Below are positions 29,222-38,230 of a DNA stretch of 64,000 nt, piece by piece. The notes under the pieces are model-generated. The model searched no databases and was not told where the DNA came from. It saw only the letters and a program-made list of their open reading frames with translations. Source of the stretch: Ilumatobacter sp. (lineage in GTDB: Bacteria; Actinomycetota; Acidimicrobiia; Acidimicrobiales; Ilumatobacteraceae); the NCBI GenBank assembly GCA_018666235.1, contig JABJAB010000044.1, positions 62,001-126,000 of the forward strand, written 5' to 3'. The first letter of the stretch is position 1. Each line of letters starts with the position of its first letter. A program made the translations under genes and the position numbers.

Positions 29222-30598
29222 TCAACGCGTCAGTTGCTCAACCAGACGTTGCACGGTGGCCAAGTCGTTCGCCACGGTCTGGGTTCGTTCGTCCCGTTCG
29301 AAGAGGTCAGCCAAGTGCGCAGGGAGTTCTGGGCGGAAACCGATGGCCTCTTCAACGGCGTCTGGGAATTTGGCGGGATGCGCCGTCGCAAGCGTGATGA
29401 CGGGACCACCGTCGCCAGCCGCTGACAACATCCGTGCCGCCGCCGTGCCCGTCGCCGAATGCGGATCGAGGACGTAGCCCGAGGCGTCGTACACCCGCCG
29501 AATCTCGCTGAGCGTCGACACATCGTCGAACGCTGCTGCACGGAACGAGCCCGCCATGAAACGGTCGCGCTGGTCACCTTCGATGTCGAGTCGCCCGGTC
29601 GAACGAAACCGCGTCAGCTGCTCGGCGGTCATCCCGCCGTCGCGGCCGTTCATCTCAAACAGCAGCCGCTCAAAGTTCGACGACACCTGAATGTCCATCG
29701 ACGGACTCAACGTCGGGACCACACCGCGAGCGGTCATGTCGTGGTCGTTGACAAACCGAGTGAGGATGTCGTTGGTATTCGACGAGATGATGAAGTCACG
29801 AATCGGCGCACCCATCTCGCGTGCAATCCACCCCGCAAGCACGTTGCCAAAGTTGCCGGTGGGAACACTGAACGTGGGAGCCGTGGCAAATGCTTCAGAG
29901 GCGGTGACGTAGTAGACGGTCTGGGCCATGACCCGAGCCCAGTTGATCGAGTTGACGGCCGACAGCTGGTTCCGAGTCCGGAAGTCGACATCGTTGAACA
30001 TGGCCTTCACCAGGTCTTGGCAGTCATCGAAGGTGCCCTCGACTGCGACGGTGTGGACGTTGGGCGCATCAACCGTGGTCATCTGCTTGCGCTGCACATC
30101 ACTGGTCCGACCCAACGGATACAGAATCACGATGTCGACGTTGGCGCAGCCCGACACGCCGTCAATGGCGGCCGAACCGGTATCGCCACTCGTTGCCCCG
30201 ACGATGGTGACCCGCTCGCCTCGAGCCGACAGGACGTGATCGAACAGCTTGCCGACCAACTGCAACGCCACATCCTTGAACGCAAGGGTCGGACCGTGGA
30301 ACAGCTCCTGCACCCAGTGACGATGATCGATCTGCACCAGCGGTGTGATTGCCGGGTGCCGAAAGGTCGAATAGGCCTCGGTACACAGGTGGGTCAGGGT
30401 GATCTCGTCGATGTCAGGGGTGACGAACGGCAACATCACCTCGACCGCACGCTCGACGTACGTTCTGGCGCCTCGGGATGGTTGCAGGGCCGGCCACGAC
30501 TCAGGCATGTACAGGCCGCCATCCGTGGCGAGGCCTGCCAGCAACACGTCGTTGAAGCCGAGATCGGGAGCCGATCCGCGAGTCGAGACGTAACGCAC
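29222..30598 (-). CDS. thrC: Threonine synthase
   Basis: A 458-residue PLP enzyme converting O-phosphohomoserine to threonine. It starts RYVSTRGSAPDLGFNDVLLAGLATDGGLYMPE, the N-terminus of the longer (E. coli/yeast-type) threonine synthases, and has the PLP lysine in HGPTLAFKDVALQL and the phosphate loop GATSGDTGSAAI. GTG at 30598 is two bases after the hom stop, so the two are an operon. The homoserine kinase gene thrB, commonly adjacent in actinobacteria, is absent. Confidence 0.95.
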   Translation of the reverse strand: MRYVSTRGSAPDLGFNDVLLAGLATDGGLYMPESWPALQPSRGARTYVERAVEVMLPFVTPDIDEITLTHLCTEAYSTFRHPAITPLVQIDHRHWVQELFHGPTLAFKDVALQLVGKLFDHVLSARGERVTIVGATSGDTGSAAIDGVSGCANVDIVILYPLGRTSDVQRKQMTTVDAPNVHTVAVEGTFDDCQDLVKAMFNDVDFRTRNQLSAVNSINWARVMAQTVYYVTASEAFATAPTFSVPTGNFGNVLAGWIAREMGAPIRDFIISSNTNDILTRFVNDHDMTARGVVPTLSPSMDIQVSSNFERLLFEMNGRDGGMTAEQLTRFRSTGRLDIEGDQRDRFMAGSFRAAAFDDVSTLSEIRRVYDASGYVLDPHSATGTAAARMLSAAGDGGPVITLATAHPAKFPDAVEEAIGFRPELPAHLADLFERDERTQTVANDLATVQRLVEQLTR

Positions 30599-30600
30599 GC

Positions 30601-31911
30601 TCAGTCGCCAATCACGCGCAGCAGGCCACCGACCTTGAGCACGACATCGAGTTCGTTGAGCTCGCGCACCGTGGCTTGCACATGCTTCTCCAGCGCATCG
30701 TGGGTGATGAAAACCAGCCGCGCATCGGGCCCGTTGCCTTCCTGCTCGGCAACCCGAATGCTCACCCCGTGCTTGGCGAAGACGCCAGTGACCGCGTGGA
30801 GTACGCCAGGCTGGTCCGCCACGTCGAGGCCGAGCAGGTACTCAGCCGACGTCTCGTCGATCGGGCGAATCGTCGCCTTGCCGAGCTCGCCGAGCGAACC
30901 ATGCGTGCCCGCTCGCAGGTTGATGGCTGCATCGACCACATCGCCGAACACCGCACTGGCGGTCGGGGCGCCGCCCGCACCTCGGCCGTAAAACATCAGG
31001 CTGTCGACGTAGTCGCCTTCAACAAAGACGGCGTTGAAGCTGTCCCGGACGGTGGCGAGTGGATGATGGTCAGGAACCATCGTGGGGTGCACACGCACGC
31101 TGATCTCACCACTGGCGCTGTCGCGCTCGACGATGCCGAGCAACTTGACCACGTAGCCCAGGCGTCGAGCGATTGCGATTTCGGAGGCGGTGATCTCGCT
31201 GATGCCTTGGTGGTAGACGTCGCCTGCCACGACCTTCTTACCGAACGCGACGGTGGCGATGATGGCTGCCTTGGCGCCGGCGTCATAGCCCTCGACGTCT
31301 GCTGTGGGGTCGCGTTCGGCGTAGCCGAGGCTCTGCGCATCCTTCAACGCTGCGCCGTAGTCAGCGTCTCCGCCGCTCTCCACCGCGTCGGTCATCTTGG
31401 TGAGGATGTAGTTAGTCGTGCCGTTGATGATGCCGAGCACGCGGGTGATCGGCTCACCGTGCAAACTTTCGCGCAACGCCCGCATCACCGGAATGCCGCC
31501 AGCGACCGCTGCTTCGAACAGCAGGTCACGACCCGCTGCGTCGGCGGCGGTGTAGAGCTCGGCACCGACGTTTGCAAGCAGTTCCTTGTTGGCAGTCACC
31601 ACCGGTTTGCCGTGCGCAAGTGCCGCGAGGATCAACTCGCGGGCCGGCTCGATGCCGCCGATCGATTCCACAACGATGTCGACATCCGGATCGGTGACCA
31701 CGGCCATGGCATCGCGTGTCAGGACACCCTCGGCGAGGTCGACGTCACGCGGCGCGGACATGTTGCGCACTGCGACTCGCGTGACTTCGAGGTCAATGCC
31801 CGTGCGCTCGAACACGCTCACGCGCTGGGTGGCGACGAGGTCGACGAGGGCAGCGCCCACGTTGCCGCAGCCGAGCACCCCGATCTTGAAAGACGTTGCT
31901 TCGCTGGTCAC
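30601..31911 (-). CDS. hom: Homoserine dehydrogenase with ACT domain
   Basis: A 436-residue NAD(P)H-dependent enzyme reducing aspartate semialdehyde to homoserine. Seen: the Rossmann motif IGVLGCGNVGAALVD, the VVTANKELLANVG segment, GIINGTTNYILTKM, DPTADVEGYDAGAKAAIIA and a C-terminal ACT domain (DQPGVLHAVTGVFAKHGVSIRVAEQEG) expected to bind threonine for feedback control. The open frame runs further upstream, but GTG at 31911 gives the family N-terminus. Operon with thrC. Confidence 0.95.
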   Translation of the reverse strand: MTSEATSFKIGVLGCGNVGAALVDLVATQRVSVFERTGIDLEVTRVAVRNMSAPRDVDLAEGVLTRDAMAVVTDPDVDIVVESIGGIEPARELILAALAHGKPVVTANKELLANVGAELYTAADAAGRDLLFEAAVAGGIPVMRALRESLHGEPITRVLGIINGTTNYILTKMTDAVESGGDADYGAALKDAQSLGYAERDPTADVEGYDAGAKAAIIATVAFGKKVVAGDVYHQGISEITASEIAIARRLGYVVKLLGIVERDSASGEISVRVHPTMVPDHHPLATVRDSFNAVFVEGDYVDSLMFYGRGAGGAPTASAVFGDVVDAAINLRAGTHGSLGELGKATIRPIDETSAEYLLGLDVADQPGVLHAVTGVFAKHGVSIRVAEQEGNGPDARLVFITHDALEKHVQATVRELNELDVVLKVGGLLRVIGD

Positions 31912-32011
31912 GGGCCTGAGGCTACTGGCTGCGATCGATCCGATCAGGGTGCGTTGCCGAACGGCGCACGCCACATCGGCGTGCCCTGCCAATGCCGGTA
32001 CCGTGCCACCG

Positions 32012-32602
32012 ATGACGAACGCGTCCGACCTGCTCCAGACGGTCAGCAACGAGTTTCGCGATGTCGTCAGCATCGTGACGCCTGAGCAGTGGAACCTTCC
32101 GACTCCCTGCCCCGACTGGACGGTGCTCGAACTCATCGGACATGTGGTCGGTGGCAGTCAGATGGCAACGTCGCTGGTCGGGGGCGCCTCACGCATTGAG
32201 GCGATTGGCCTCCTTGCCACCGACTTCGTTGGCACCGACCCGCTGGGCGCGGTCGACGCCGCTTTGGCCGCGCAGCGCGAAGCGTTCGACGAGGTCGATC
32301 TCGAGAACCTCACCTGTCAGCACCCTGCAGGCGACATGCCCGCAGAGCAGCTGCTGGGCCTCCGAATTGGCGACCTCCTCATTCACCGCTGGGACCTCGC
32401 CCGCGCGATCGGTGCCGACGAGCAGCTGCCCGCCGATGCGGTGCAACGCGTCTGGGACGACACTGCCCCGATGGCCCCGATCATTGCGCAGCTCGGCGTC
32501 TTTGGAGACGGCCCCAGCGGCACCGTCCACGATGACGCGCCGCTCGCTGAACGACTGCTCGACTTGATGGGCAGGCGCGGCATCAAACCGAGGTCGGCCT
32601 AA
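32012..32602 (+). CDS. DinB/mycothiol-dependent maleylpyruvate isomerase-like protein (TIGR03086 type)
   Basis: A 196-residue four-helix protein. The segments WNLPTPCPDWTVLELIGHVVGG and GDLLIHRWDLARAIG carry the spaced histidines of the DinB-like metal-binding fold used by mycothiol-dependent enzymes. The ATG at 32012 begins the conserved domain; the frame continues upstream antisense to hom. It is divergent from hom with 100 bp between starts and convergent with a paralogue (20 bp between stops). The substrate is unknown. Confidence 0.82.
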   Translation: MTNASDLLQTVSNEFRDVVSIVTPEQWNLPTPCPDWTVLELIGHVVGGSQMATSLVGGASRIEAIGLLATDFVGTDPLGAVDAALAAQREAFDEVDLENLTCQHPAGDMPAEQLLGLRIGDLLIHRWDLARAIGADEQLPADAVQRVWDDTAPMAPIIAQLGVFGDGPSGTVHDDAPLAERLLDLMGRRGIKPRSA

Positions 32603-32623
32603 CCCGCGGAGCGGGGCATCGCG

Positions 32624-33187
32624 TCAGGCGACGTCGCGACCGAGGAATGCTGCAAGCTGGTCCGCGGCGCTTGCACCGTCGGGGCACTCGCGCTCAAGAC
32701 CAAACGGTGCCGATCCCTCTTCGCCTCGGAAGCCTTCCCGGATCGACGACTTCGCCTGATCGAGAATCTGAGCGGCAAGCTCGGGCGCGATATCGGTCGA
32801 CTGACCGGTCGCCTTGGCGAGGTCCCACCCATGCGTGAAGGTGTCGTTCATCGCCAGGCCCATCACGGCCGCCGCCGGCATTTCACCGAATGGCATCTTG
32901 ACCGTGCTCTGCATGACGCCGTCTGCTTCGAAGCAGGCAACGAGCGCAGCGGTGGCCTCGTCGTACGCGGCAAGGTAGTCACCCGCCGCAAAGTCGCTGT
33001 CGGCGCCAATCGGAGGCTGGCCCTTAATGCCAGCAGCAAAGAAGTGCTGGGCACCAACGAGGTGGTTGATCAGACCGGCGACGTCCCAGGACGCACACGG
33101 GGTCGGGTTCTGCATCTGATCGGACGTGACGTCAGCGAGGACGCTCCGAGTGGACGCGTTGACTTGCTGCAGGGGTCGTGTACTCAT
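32624..33187 (-). CDS. DinB/maleylpyruvate isomerase-like protein, second paralogue
   Basis: A 187-residue relative of the previous gene on the opposite strand: MQNPTPCASWDVAGLINHLVGAQHFF and AMNDTFTHGWDLAKATGQ carry the same histidine pattern, and the C-terminal part ends ECPDGASAADQLAAFLGRDV, typical of TIGR03086 proteins. The two paralogues are convergent. Mycothiol-dependent transferase activity is plausible from the family but not shown. Confidence 0.82.
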   Translation of the reverse strand: MSTRPLQQVNASTRSVLADVTSDQMQNPTPCASWDVAGLINHLVGAQHFFAAGIKGQPPIGADSDFAAGDYLAAYDEATAALVACFEADGVMQSTVKMPFGEMPAAAVMGLAMNDTFTHGWDLAKATGQSTDIAPELAAQILDQAKSSIREGFRGEEGSAPFGLERECPDGASAADQLAAFLGRDVA

Positions 33188-33239
33188 GTCCGCAACCTAG
33201 TTGGGGACCGATGGATCGCCGACGTCGCCGGCAACAACC

Positions 33240-33731
33240 TCAGCGCCGCACGATGTCGTGATACTTGTCGACGTTGCCGACGACGTCGTTGAAGCGGTTC
33301 TCGTCGAGGACCGCTCCTTCCCGACGCACGTCGTCCGGGTCGATGGTGAGCAGCCGATCCACCTTCGCGAAACTCGGACGCCGCTTCGGGTCCCAGGCGC
33401 CGCTGCCAACGGCAATGTGTTCACCCCGCTGCTTGTCTTTTGAGGTCAACTGCACGCCAGCCAGGTCGTCACCGATCCGTCCGATGATGACGACTGGCCG
33501 ATCCTTGCCCTGATTCGGATCGTCCTCGTAGGGCACCCAGGTCCACACGACCTCACCCGGGTCGGGATCGCCGTCGAGGTCGGGCGAGTACTCGATACGA
33601 ACGTCTGGCTCGACCCGCCGAGTCCGAGGCGCCGGCTTCCGGACCGTTTTACCCGTTCCTCGCTCGCGCTCCTTCTGCGCTGTTTGGATCTGCTTGAGCA
33701 GGTTGAGGATGGTGTTGATCCACTTCGTCAT
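33240..33731 (-). CDS. PemK/MazF-family toxin-like protein, no antitoxin partner visible
   Basis: A 163-residue protein. The C-terminal domain (GEVVWTWVPYEDDPNQGKDRPVVIIGR, then LAGVQLTSKDK) matches the actinobacterial PemK/MazF-like family, with the GKDRPVV strand and a Ser/Thr equivalent to the RNA-cleaving residue in QLTSKD. An extra N-terminal region of about 55 residues is Lys/Arg-rich. No small antitoxin gene is upstream: the next gene is lysA, 29 bp away on the same strand. Toxicity is therefore uncertain. Confidence 0.75.
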   Translation of the reverse strand: MTKWINTILNLLKQIQTAQKERERGTGKTVRKPAPRTRRVEPDVRIEYSPDLDGDPDPGEVVWTWVPYEDDPNQGKDRPVVIIGRIGDDLAGVQLTSKDKQRGEHIAVGSGAWDPKRRPSFAKVDRLLTIDPDDVRREGAVLDENRFNDVVGNVDKYHDIVRR

Positions 33732-33760
33732 GCTGATTCCAATTTTCGGGGAGGGGCGTT

Positions 33761-35038
33761 TTAGCCGATGTCCGCGCGGAGCAGATCGTCGTAGGTCTCG
33801 CGACGCACGACAAGGCGCGCATCGCCGTTGGCCGCGAATACGACTGGCGGGCGCGTGATCTTGTTGTAGTTGGAGCCCATCGAGTGGCCGTAGGCACCAG
33901 TGACCGGCATGGCGAGGAGGTCACCCACTGCGGTGTCGGCCGGCAACTGCGCCGCGAACGATAAGACATCGCCAGATTCGCAGTGCTTGCCGACCAATCG
34001 AGCGGTCATGGCCCGCTCGTCGGTGACGGCTCGGGGCAGGAAGGACTCGTAGCCGGATCCGTACAAGACGGGTCGGGGGTTGTCGCTCATCCCGCCGTCG
34101 ACCGAGATGTAGGTGCGGACACCTGGGATGTGTTTGACGGTGCCGACGCTGTACACGGTCATCGCCGCGGCTGCGGCAATCGCTCGGCCTGGTTCCACGC
34201 TGACTTTCGAGCGCACGCCAAGTGCCTGGCAGGCATCGAGCAGCACGTTGCCCCAGTGCGCGATCGTTGGCGCTTCTTCGCCCTCGATGTATGCGACGCC
34301 GAGGCCACCACCGAGCACCAGCTCGGGAAGGTCGAGCGGGACGGCGAAATCGGCCATGACTGCCGCTGCCTTCGCAAACGATGACGCCTCGAACACGTTC
34401 GAACCGATGTGACAGTGCACACCGACGAGTTCGACTGACGTCGATCGACGCGCTCGGTCGACGGCTTTGAGCGCATCGCCGTTGCCGAGGTTGAAGCCAA
34501 ACTTCGAGTCGTCTTGACCGGTCGCGATGAATTCGTGCGTGTGCGCCGACACGCCAGGGGTGATCCGCAGCAGCACCTTCGGAACCGGTCCCAACTGTTC
34601 GGCAGCAAGGACGTCGAGGCGGTCGAGTTCGTCAAACGAGTCGACGATGATGTGCCGCACTCCTGCCGTGATCGCCTCGCGCAGTTCCGTCATCGACTTG
34701 TTGTTGCCGTGCAGTGTGCACACGTTGGCGGGCACACCGGCAGCCAGTACGACGGCCAGTTCGCCACCCGACGCAACGTCGAGCAGGAGCCCCTCGTCGT
34801 ACACGAGCCGAGCCATTGCTTTGCACAGGAACGCCTTAGTGGCGTACACGACCTGTTGGTGACCGAACGCGGCAACCGCCTGTTGGCAACGAGCCCGAAG
34901 GTGCGCTTCGTCGTACACGAACACTGGCGTGCCGTACTCCGCAGCGATCTCCGCGATCGAACATCCCCCGACGCTCAAGTTTCCGTCGGGGCCGACCGTC
35001 GCGTTATCGGACAGCAACTGCATCGGAATCGCGCTCAT
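33761..35038 (-). CDS. lysA: Diaminopimelate decarboxylase
   Basis: A 425-residue PLP enzyme making lysine from meso-diaminopimelate. Motifs: the PLP lysine in VVYATKAFLCKAM, HGNNKSMTEL, SKFGFNLG, VGVHCHIGSN, LVLGGGLGVAY and the C-terminal CESGDVLSF with the active-site Cys. An open frame continues into the argS 3' end; the ATG at 35038 (MSAIPMQLL) is the likely start. It follows argS on the same strand by 64 bp, the standard actinobacterial pairing. Confidence 0.95.
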   Translation of the reverse strand: MSAIPMQLLSDNATVGPDGNLSVGGCSIAEIAAEYGTPVFVYDEAHLRARCQQAVAAFGHQQVVYATKAFLCKAMARLVYDEGLLLDVASGGELAVVLAAGVPANVCTLHGNNKSMTELREAITAGVRHIIVDSFDELDRLDVLAAEQLGPVPKVLLRITPGVSAHTHEFIATGQDDSKFGFNLGNGDALKAVDRARRSTSVELVGVHCHIGSNVFEASSFAKAAAVMADFAVPLDLPELVLGGGLGVAYIEGEEAPTIAHWGNVLLDACQALGVRSKVSVEPGRAIAAAAAMTVYSVGTVKHIPGVRTYISVDGGMSDNPRPVLYGSGYESFLPRAVTDERAMTARLVGKHCESGDVLSFAAQLPADTAVGDLLAMPVTGAYGHSMGSNYNKITRPPVVFAANGDARLVVRRETYDDLLRADIG

Positions 35039-35102
35039 CGTCGATCCCCGCGCGCGCGAACGACCTGATGACGTTGTCCCGTGTGGGTGGGGGTGAAGAT
35101 CA

Positions 35103-36833
35103 TCACATCTGCTCCGGAGCGGTGATGCCGAGCAGGCCGAGTGAGTGTTCGAGCACTCGTGCCGTGAGGTCAGCGAGGGCCAGGCGACTTGTGCGCACCG
35201 GCTCATCCGACTTGAGGATCGGGCACTCCTGGTAAAACGACGAGAAGTCGGACGCCAGCTCGTACACGTACGTGCAGAGTTTGTGCGGGCTATACGAGTC
35301 GAGCGTGGTGTCGATCGCCGACGGATAGGCGAGCAGGCGCATCGCCAGCGCTCGCTCCTGCGGCTGGTCCAGGGTGATGTGTGCCGACCGCACCGATGCC
35401 CGGTCGATGCCGGCACGGCGGAAGATCGAACAGATCCGAGCATGCGCGTACTGCAGGTACGGGCCGGTGTTGCCCTCGAAGGCGAGCATCCGATCCCAGT
35501 CGAACACGTAGTCCTTGATGCGTTCGGTGGACAGGTCGGCGTACTTCAAGGCTCCGATACCGACCATGTTGGCCACGACGAGCCGCTCCTCGGGCACGAT
35601 GTCGGGGTTCTTCTCAGCGATCGCGGCTGCGGCGCGCTCGACCGCCTCATCGAGCAGGTCGGCGAGCTTGACCGAGTCGCCGGCCCGGCTGCGCATCATC
35701 TTTCGGTCCTCGCCCAACACATTGCCGAACCCGACGTGCACCGCTTCGGTCGGCTCCGTCAACCAGCCAGCCATTCGACACACCTCGAACACCATCTGCA
35801 AGTGCTGTGCCTGCGGTGTTCCGATGACATACAACATCAGATCGGCGTCGAGCCGCTCGACACGATCGACCACACACGCCAGGTCGCTGGTCGCATACAT
35901 GAACGCACCGGTCTGCGACTTCGCAATCATCGGAAGTGGGTCGCCATCGCGGTTCTTGAAGCCCGGTGGGTACACCACCATCGCACCGGCGTCTTCGTGC
36001 AGCAAGCCGGCGGTCTCGAGTCGTCCGTACACACCTTCCATCAGTGGCTGGTAACGACTCTCCCCCGCCAGATCGTCGTCGGTGAGGAGGACATCAAGCT
36101 TGGTGTACACCCGGTTGAAGTAGGCGTTGGACATCTCGACAAGGCGACGCCACAGCACCAGCGTTGCTTCGTCGCCCCCTTGCAGCAGCACCACCCTGGC
36201 CCGGGCGCGCTCCTGAAATTCTTCAGAGTCCTTGAACTTCGCATTGGCCTCTTTGTAGAAGCCATCGAGATCGCCCTGCGACAACCCGTCGCTCGCGACG
36301 TCCTCGCCGAGGTCAAGCAGGTGCTCGATGAGCATGCCGAACGGCCGACCCCAGTCGCCGATGTGGTTCTCGCGGATCACTGTGTGCCCGAGAAACTCGT
36401 GGAGCCGAACGAGCGAGTCACCGATCACGGTCGAACGCAAGTGGCCGACGTGCATCTCCTTCGCGACGTTCGGCGCCGAGTAGTCGACCACAACAATCTT
36501 CGGGTCGGCGGCAGTCTCGACGCCAAGCCGTTCGTCTCCGACAACTGCTGCGAGCTGCGACTCGAGAAAGGACGACGAGAAGGTGACGTTGATGAAGCCC
36601 GGACCCGCCACCTCGAGGTCGGCGGCAACATCGGTCAGGACGCCCGAGTCGACGACCTGCTGCGCCAGGTCACGCGGGTTCGCCCCCAACCGCTTCGCCA
36701 ACGCGAGCGCGCCATTGATTTGGGCATCGGCTCGGTCAGACGGTCGCACGGTTGGATCAGCAGGTGCACCGCCATTGAGATCGGCGAACAACGGTGCAAG
36801 CAGCGTCGAGAGTGAGGCGAGTGGATCGGACAT
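35103..36833 (-). CDS. argS: Arginyl-tRNA synthetase
   Basis: A 576-residue class I synthetase charging tRNA-Arg. The N-terminal Add-1 domain is followed by the HIGH motif as KEMHVGHLRSTVIGD; the second signature is the non-canonical KMMRSRAGD instead of KMSKS, as in many ArgRS. The C-terminal DALR anticodon domain begins near YLQYAHARICSIFRRA. ATG at 36833 (MSDPLASL) is chosen over an upstream in-frame ATG for lack of conservation. A tRNA-Arg(CCG) gene lies 1.3 kb away by coincidence or linkage. Confidence 0.96.
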   Translation of the reverse strand: MSDPLASLSTLLAPLFADLNGGAPADPTVRPSDRADAQINGALALAKRLGANPRDLAQQVVDSGVLTDVAADLEVAGPGFINVTFSSSFLESQLAAVVGDERLGVETAADPKIVVVDYSAPNVAKEMHVGHLRSTVIGDSLVRLHEFLGHTVIRENHIGDWGRPFGMLIEHLLDLGEDVASDGLSQGDLDGFYKEANAKFKDSEEFQERARARVVLLQGGDEATLVLWRRLVEMSNAYFNRVYTKLDVLLTDDDLAGESRYQPLMEGVYGRLETAGLLHEDAGAMVVYPPGFKNRDGDPLPMIAKSQTGAFMYATSDLACVVDRVERLDADLMLYVIGTPQAQHLQMVFEVCRMAGWLTEPTEAVHVGFGNVLGEDRKMMRSRAGDSVKLADLLDEAVERAAAAIAEKNPDIVPEERLVVANMVGIGALKYADLSTERIKDYVFDWDRMLAFEGNTGPYLQYAHARICSIFRRAGIDRASVRSAHITLDQPQERALAMRLLAYPSAIDTTLDSYSPHKLCTYVYELASDFSSFYQECPILKSDEPVRTSRLALADLTARVLEHSLGLLGITAPEQM

Positions 36834-36979
36834 GCGCCGTCCATTGTGCCCGATGCAAGCCGCTCGTCCCCTGATCATTCGGCGCGGAATGCTCAGTCGA
36901 CGGATCCCATCGCAGACTCGTGCTGGCTCTGCGATCCTTGACGGGCACTAGCCTCGTCGGTGATGAGTCGGTGTCCACG

Positions 36980-38008
36980 ATGAGGTTCGGTCGCGGTTCC
37001 GCTCGGGATCCGGTCGACTTGGTTCGACTGCCCTCATCCCCGCGAGCACCGCTCGCCGCCATCGGACGGCGAATCGGATTTGCCCTCGGGCTCCTGGTCT
37101 TCATTGCGATGGTCGTCCTGATCGGCCGCAACGGCTACACCGATTCTGCAGGCGGCGAATTGGGCCTGATCGACGCGCTCTATTACGCCTCGGTCACCGT
37201 CACAACCACCGGCTACGGCGACATCAGCGCCGTCACACCCTCAACTCGCCTGGCGGCCCTACTCCTGATCACCCCCGCCCGCATCCTCTTCCTGATCCTC
37301 GTCGTCGGCACGACCGTCGAAGTGCTGACCGAGCGGTCACGCACGCTGCTGCAGACCCAACAATGGAGACGAACCGTGAACCATCACCACCTGATCTGCG
37401 GATACGGATCGACGGGACGCGCCGCCGCACGCGCGCTCGTCGCGCAAGGCGTCAAGATGATCGAGATTGCGGTGGTCGACATCGACGAGCAGGCGCTTGC
37501 GTTGGCCAGCCAGGACGGCTTCATCGCGATTACCGGCAACGCCTCCAAAGTGTCGGTGCTCAAGCAGGCCGCAATCGATCGCGTCGAGTCCGTGGTCGTC
37601 ACCCCGAATCGAGATGACACCGCGGTGTTGATCACGCTGACCGCTCGCGAGCTGAACCCGGACGCGCGGATCGTCGCAACGGTGCGCGATCGCGAGAACC
37701 TCCACCTGCTCCGTCAGAGCGGCGCCGACTCAGCCATCGACCAGGCTGCAGCCGTTGGGCGCCTGGTTGGTATCGCAACACGGACTCCCCAGGCGCTCGA
37801 TGTGATCGACGACCTGCTGGAGGCTGGCGCCGATCTGGAAATCGTCGAGGTTGCTCCGATTGTGATCGACGGTGTCCATGTCGCTCCCGCCCACGTACGT
37901 GTGCTCGAAGTGGTTCGAGATGGACGACGGCTTGCATTCGACAATCCGAAGATCGGTGCGCTCCGCCCTGACGACCGGCTCATGGCGGTGAGTTCCGCCA
38001 CGTCGTGA
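36980..38008 (+). CDS. Potassium channel with RCK/TrkA-N domain
   Basis: A 342-residue channel protein (362 if GTG at 36920 is used). It has one membrane helix (IGFALGLLVFIAMVVLIG), a pore loop with selectivity filter TVTTTGYGDIS, a second helix (LAALLLITPARILFLILVVGTTVEVL), and then a cytoplasmic RCK domain with the Rossmann motif LICGYGSTGRAAARAL, plus a TrkA-C-like tail. The two-helix plus RCK layout is that of MthK-type ligand-gated K+ channels. ATG 36980 has no clear Shine-Dalgarno. Divergent from argS. Confidence 0.9.
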   Translation: MRFGRGSARDPVDLVRLPSSPRAPLAAIGRRIGFALGLLVFIAMVVLIGRNGYTDSAGGELGLIDALYYASVTVTTTGYGDISAVTPSTRLAALLLITPARILFLILVVGTTVEVLTERSRTLLQTQQWRRTVNHHHLICGYGSTGRAAARALVAQGVKMIEIAVVDIDEQALALASQDGFIAITGNASKVSVLKQAAIDRVESVVVTPNRDDTAVLITLTARELNPDARIVATVRDRENLHLLRQSGADSAIDQAAAVGRLVGIATRTPQALDVIDDLLEAGADLEIVEVAPIVIDGVHVAPAHVRVLEVVRDGRRLAFDNPKIGALRPDDRLMAVSSATS

Positions 38009-38084
38009 CCGGTCGAAAAGGCAGGCGATTCCGCTGGAGCGACGAGCAATGCCCGGTAGCTTGCCCGAGTAACTTGAACACCCC

Positions 38085-38157
38085 GCCCTCGTAGCTCAGG
38101 GGATAGAGCACTGGTTTCCGGAACCAGGTGTCGTAGGTTCGAATCCTACCGAGGGCG
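38085..38157 (+). tRNA. tRNA-Arg (anticodon CCG)
   Basis: A 73-nt cloverleaf: acceptor stem GCCCTCG/CGAGGGC with discriminator G, D arm starting TAGCTCAG, anticodon stem CTGGT/ACCAG with loop TTCCGGA (anticodon CCG at 38118-38120), and a T arm with GTTCGAATC. The CCA end is not encoded. It reads CGG codons, common in this GC-rich genome. Confidence 0.97.
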
Positions 38158-38230
38158 CAATTTCGTCGCCTCAGTCCGGGCCTCGCCTGGCCGATTGAAT
38201 GCTGTCGGCCGAGCTCGCGAGCACTGCTCT

